64,000 bases of DNA from Phocoena phocoena (taxonomy: Eukaryota; Chordata; Mammalia; Artiodactyla; Phocoenidae): NCBI RefSeq assembly GCF_963924675.1, contig NC_089236.1, positions 59,977,306-60,041,305 of the forward strand, given 5' to 3'. Made by a program: the position numbers and the translations under genes. The notes under the pieces are model-generated. The model ran no database searches, was not told the DNA's origin, and was given only the letters and a program-made list of their open reading frames with translations. Shown piece after piece: positions 62,605 through 64,000 of the stretch; the first letter of the stretch is position 1, and the number at the start of each line of letters is the position of its first letter.

Positions 62605-62790
62605 AAGTGACCTAACAGGCACTGAGCATTTCTCATATGCCAGAAAACAAAGGCAGAGGCTTTGCAAAATTATTTCATTTTGTCCTTAAAAAAAATCTGT
62701 AAAAGTATCTATTATCCTTATTTTACAAAAGACGAAACTGAGGCATAGGGAAGTTAAGCAACCAGGTAATCAAGGTCATAAGGCAAACTA
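62605..62790 (-). repeat. MIR SINE
   Basis: The reverse-complement MIR order is visible: 'gcactgagcatttctcatatgcc', 'tatccttattttacaaaagac', 'gaaactgaggcatagggaag' and 'caaggtcataaggc'. It is diverged, with approximate ends. Confidence 0.72.
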
Positions 62791-63135
62791 AGTTTGTTCG
62801 GCCGTAAACCCCATAATGATTCTACTCTATCATATAACACCTAACTAGTAAGTTGACTTTTGTAATTAATATGAAATTACTAAACATACTAGACATAAGT
62901 AAGAAATACGTAGATTTTTAAAAATCGGGAATAACTCTGAAACTATGGTAAATATCATAGAATCTCACTTTTGTTCTGGAAAATCCTATTGTATCTTACA
63001 GCATCTAGTGACATAATGCACACTCTATAATATTGAAGTACAATATCAATTATAATTGGAAGATATTTTCATAGAATGCCAGTCAAATACATTTTGTGAT
63101 AAGTGATACCCACATACCCTATACTTTAAGTAACA
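62791..63135. other. Intergenic AT-rich DNA
   Basis: Nothing recognised between the MIR and the LTR. Confidence 0.5.
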
Positions 63136-63595
63136 CTGACTGTGATAAAATGAATAAGTTTCCCTCCAACCCCACTAAAGACATCTGCATCTTAATCCCT
63201 GGAACATAATCCCTGAATCCTGTAAATGAATATTTTACATGGTAAAAGGGACATCAAGTTAAATGTCTGAGATGGGGGGGGTTATCCTAGATTATTGAGG
63301 TGGGACCTAAATGTAATCACAGAAGTCCTTAAAGAGGGAGGTAAGAAAAGTCAAAAGAGGAGGAAGGCAATGTAAGGAGGGAGACAGTGGTTGGAGTGGT
63401 GTAGCCAGGGAGTGCGGGCAACCTCTAGAAACTGGAAGAGGCAAGGTATAGATTCTCCTGGAATCTCTAGCAGGAAATGGCCCTATCAACAGCTGGATTT
63501 AGCCCATAAAGACCCTTTTGGACTTCTAATATCCAGAACTGTAAGACAATAAATTTGTGTTGTTTATGGCAGTCATAGGAAATGAACACATATTA
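63136..63595 (+). mobile_element. Solo LTR of the ERVL-MaLR class (MLT1-like)
   Basis: Matching landmarks are, in order: 'actaaagacatctgcatctt', 'catggtaaaagggacatcaa', 'tgggacctaaatgtaatcac', 'gtgcgggcaacctctagaaac', and near the end 'ctaatatccagaactgtaag' then the polyadenylation-like 'acaataaatttgtgttg'. No internal retroviral sequence is present on either side, so it is a solo or truncated LTR. It is ancient and non-coding. Confidence 0.75.
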
Positions 63596-64000
63596 GAAAT
63601 ATTATTTAATTTCCAATTGCTTTTTGATGCTAAATATTGGATAATCTTAAGACATTAACTTGAGGTCCAACTGTTTTGTTATCATTTGTAGTAGACAGGG
63701 TTGAAAATGAAATCAAACCATAAAAAATATTTACCTAGGATGTTTTATGTTTAATTTATATTACTGTCAAAGACTAATTATGCTGCTGTAAGTACCAGTC
63801 CCAAAGTTTGAAAGTAACTTAAATGCAACTATTCATTGGTATAGTTATCCAGTGCACTGAAAAATTAATTGAGGTTTTTAAATATAACTTGTAGTCATAA
63901 GAAGAGATCAAAAGAGGATCCTGGGAACTATAGAGCAAATGTTTGCTGGGAAAACTTCAGGAATATGTAAAACAATTGAATAGAAACATAAAAATTGGTA
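63596..64000. other. Intergenic AT-rich DNA at window end
   Basis: No gene or named repeat seen. Confidence 0.5.

Noticed and set aside
1..64000. CRISPR arrays, operons, prophages, bacterial-type systems, tRNA or rRNA genes
   Set aside because: None seen. The direct repeats present are transposons and microsatellites, and the tRNA-like boxes belong to SINEs. This is a mammalian nuclear region.

Overview
This is vertebrate nuclear DNA, almost certainly from a cetacean (whale or dolphin). The sequence is mostly AT-rich, with one CpG-rich promoter block and one intact protein-coding gene. The lineage call rests on young tRNA-derived CHR-type SINEs (10565, 36634, 55450 and 62323; consensus start gggcttccctggtggcgcag). 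Two of these have clear target-site duplications and carry the CHR-2-type body typical of whales and dolphins. I saw no ruminant BovB or Bov-tA, no Alu, and no rodent B1 or B2 elements.

Layout: positions 1-24,000 are an AT-rich gene desert with LINE-1 fragments (5,075; 7,129; 11,238; 20,640), MIR SINEs, a DNA-transposon fossil and simple repeats. Positions 24,050-25,850 are a CpG island that is the likely promoter and 5' exon region of SLITRK5. An intron of about 2.5 kb follows, then a single coding exon at 28,099 onward. Its CDS (28,107-30,995, + strand) encodes a complete 962-residue SLITRK5, a neuronal leucine-rich-repeat synaptic adhesion receptor. The 3' UTR probably ends just after a polyadenylation signal at 32,339. 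Positions 32,400-64,000 are again gene desert, with a mariner MITE, CHR SINEs, two head-to-tail L1 3' ends (53,150-55,336), an older L1 (58,130), L2, MIR and an ERVL-MaLR LTR at the right edge.

SLITRK5 is the only gene I can support. The other long open frames are GC-rich shadows, antisense frames, L1 ORF2 remnants or simple repeats. Regulatory candidates are the CpG island, a CTCF-like motif at 24,130, intronic G-rich tracts, and, if the favoured splice donor at 25,550 is right, an upstream ORF ending one base before the SLITRK5 start codon. I found no sign of an undescribed molecular system. The points most worth checking are this uORF arrangement, the pure trinucleotide tracts in the SLITRK5 cytoplasmic tail, and the structures of the L1 insertions.
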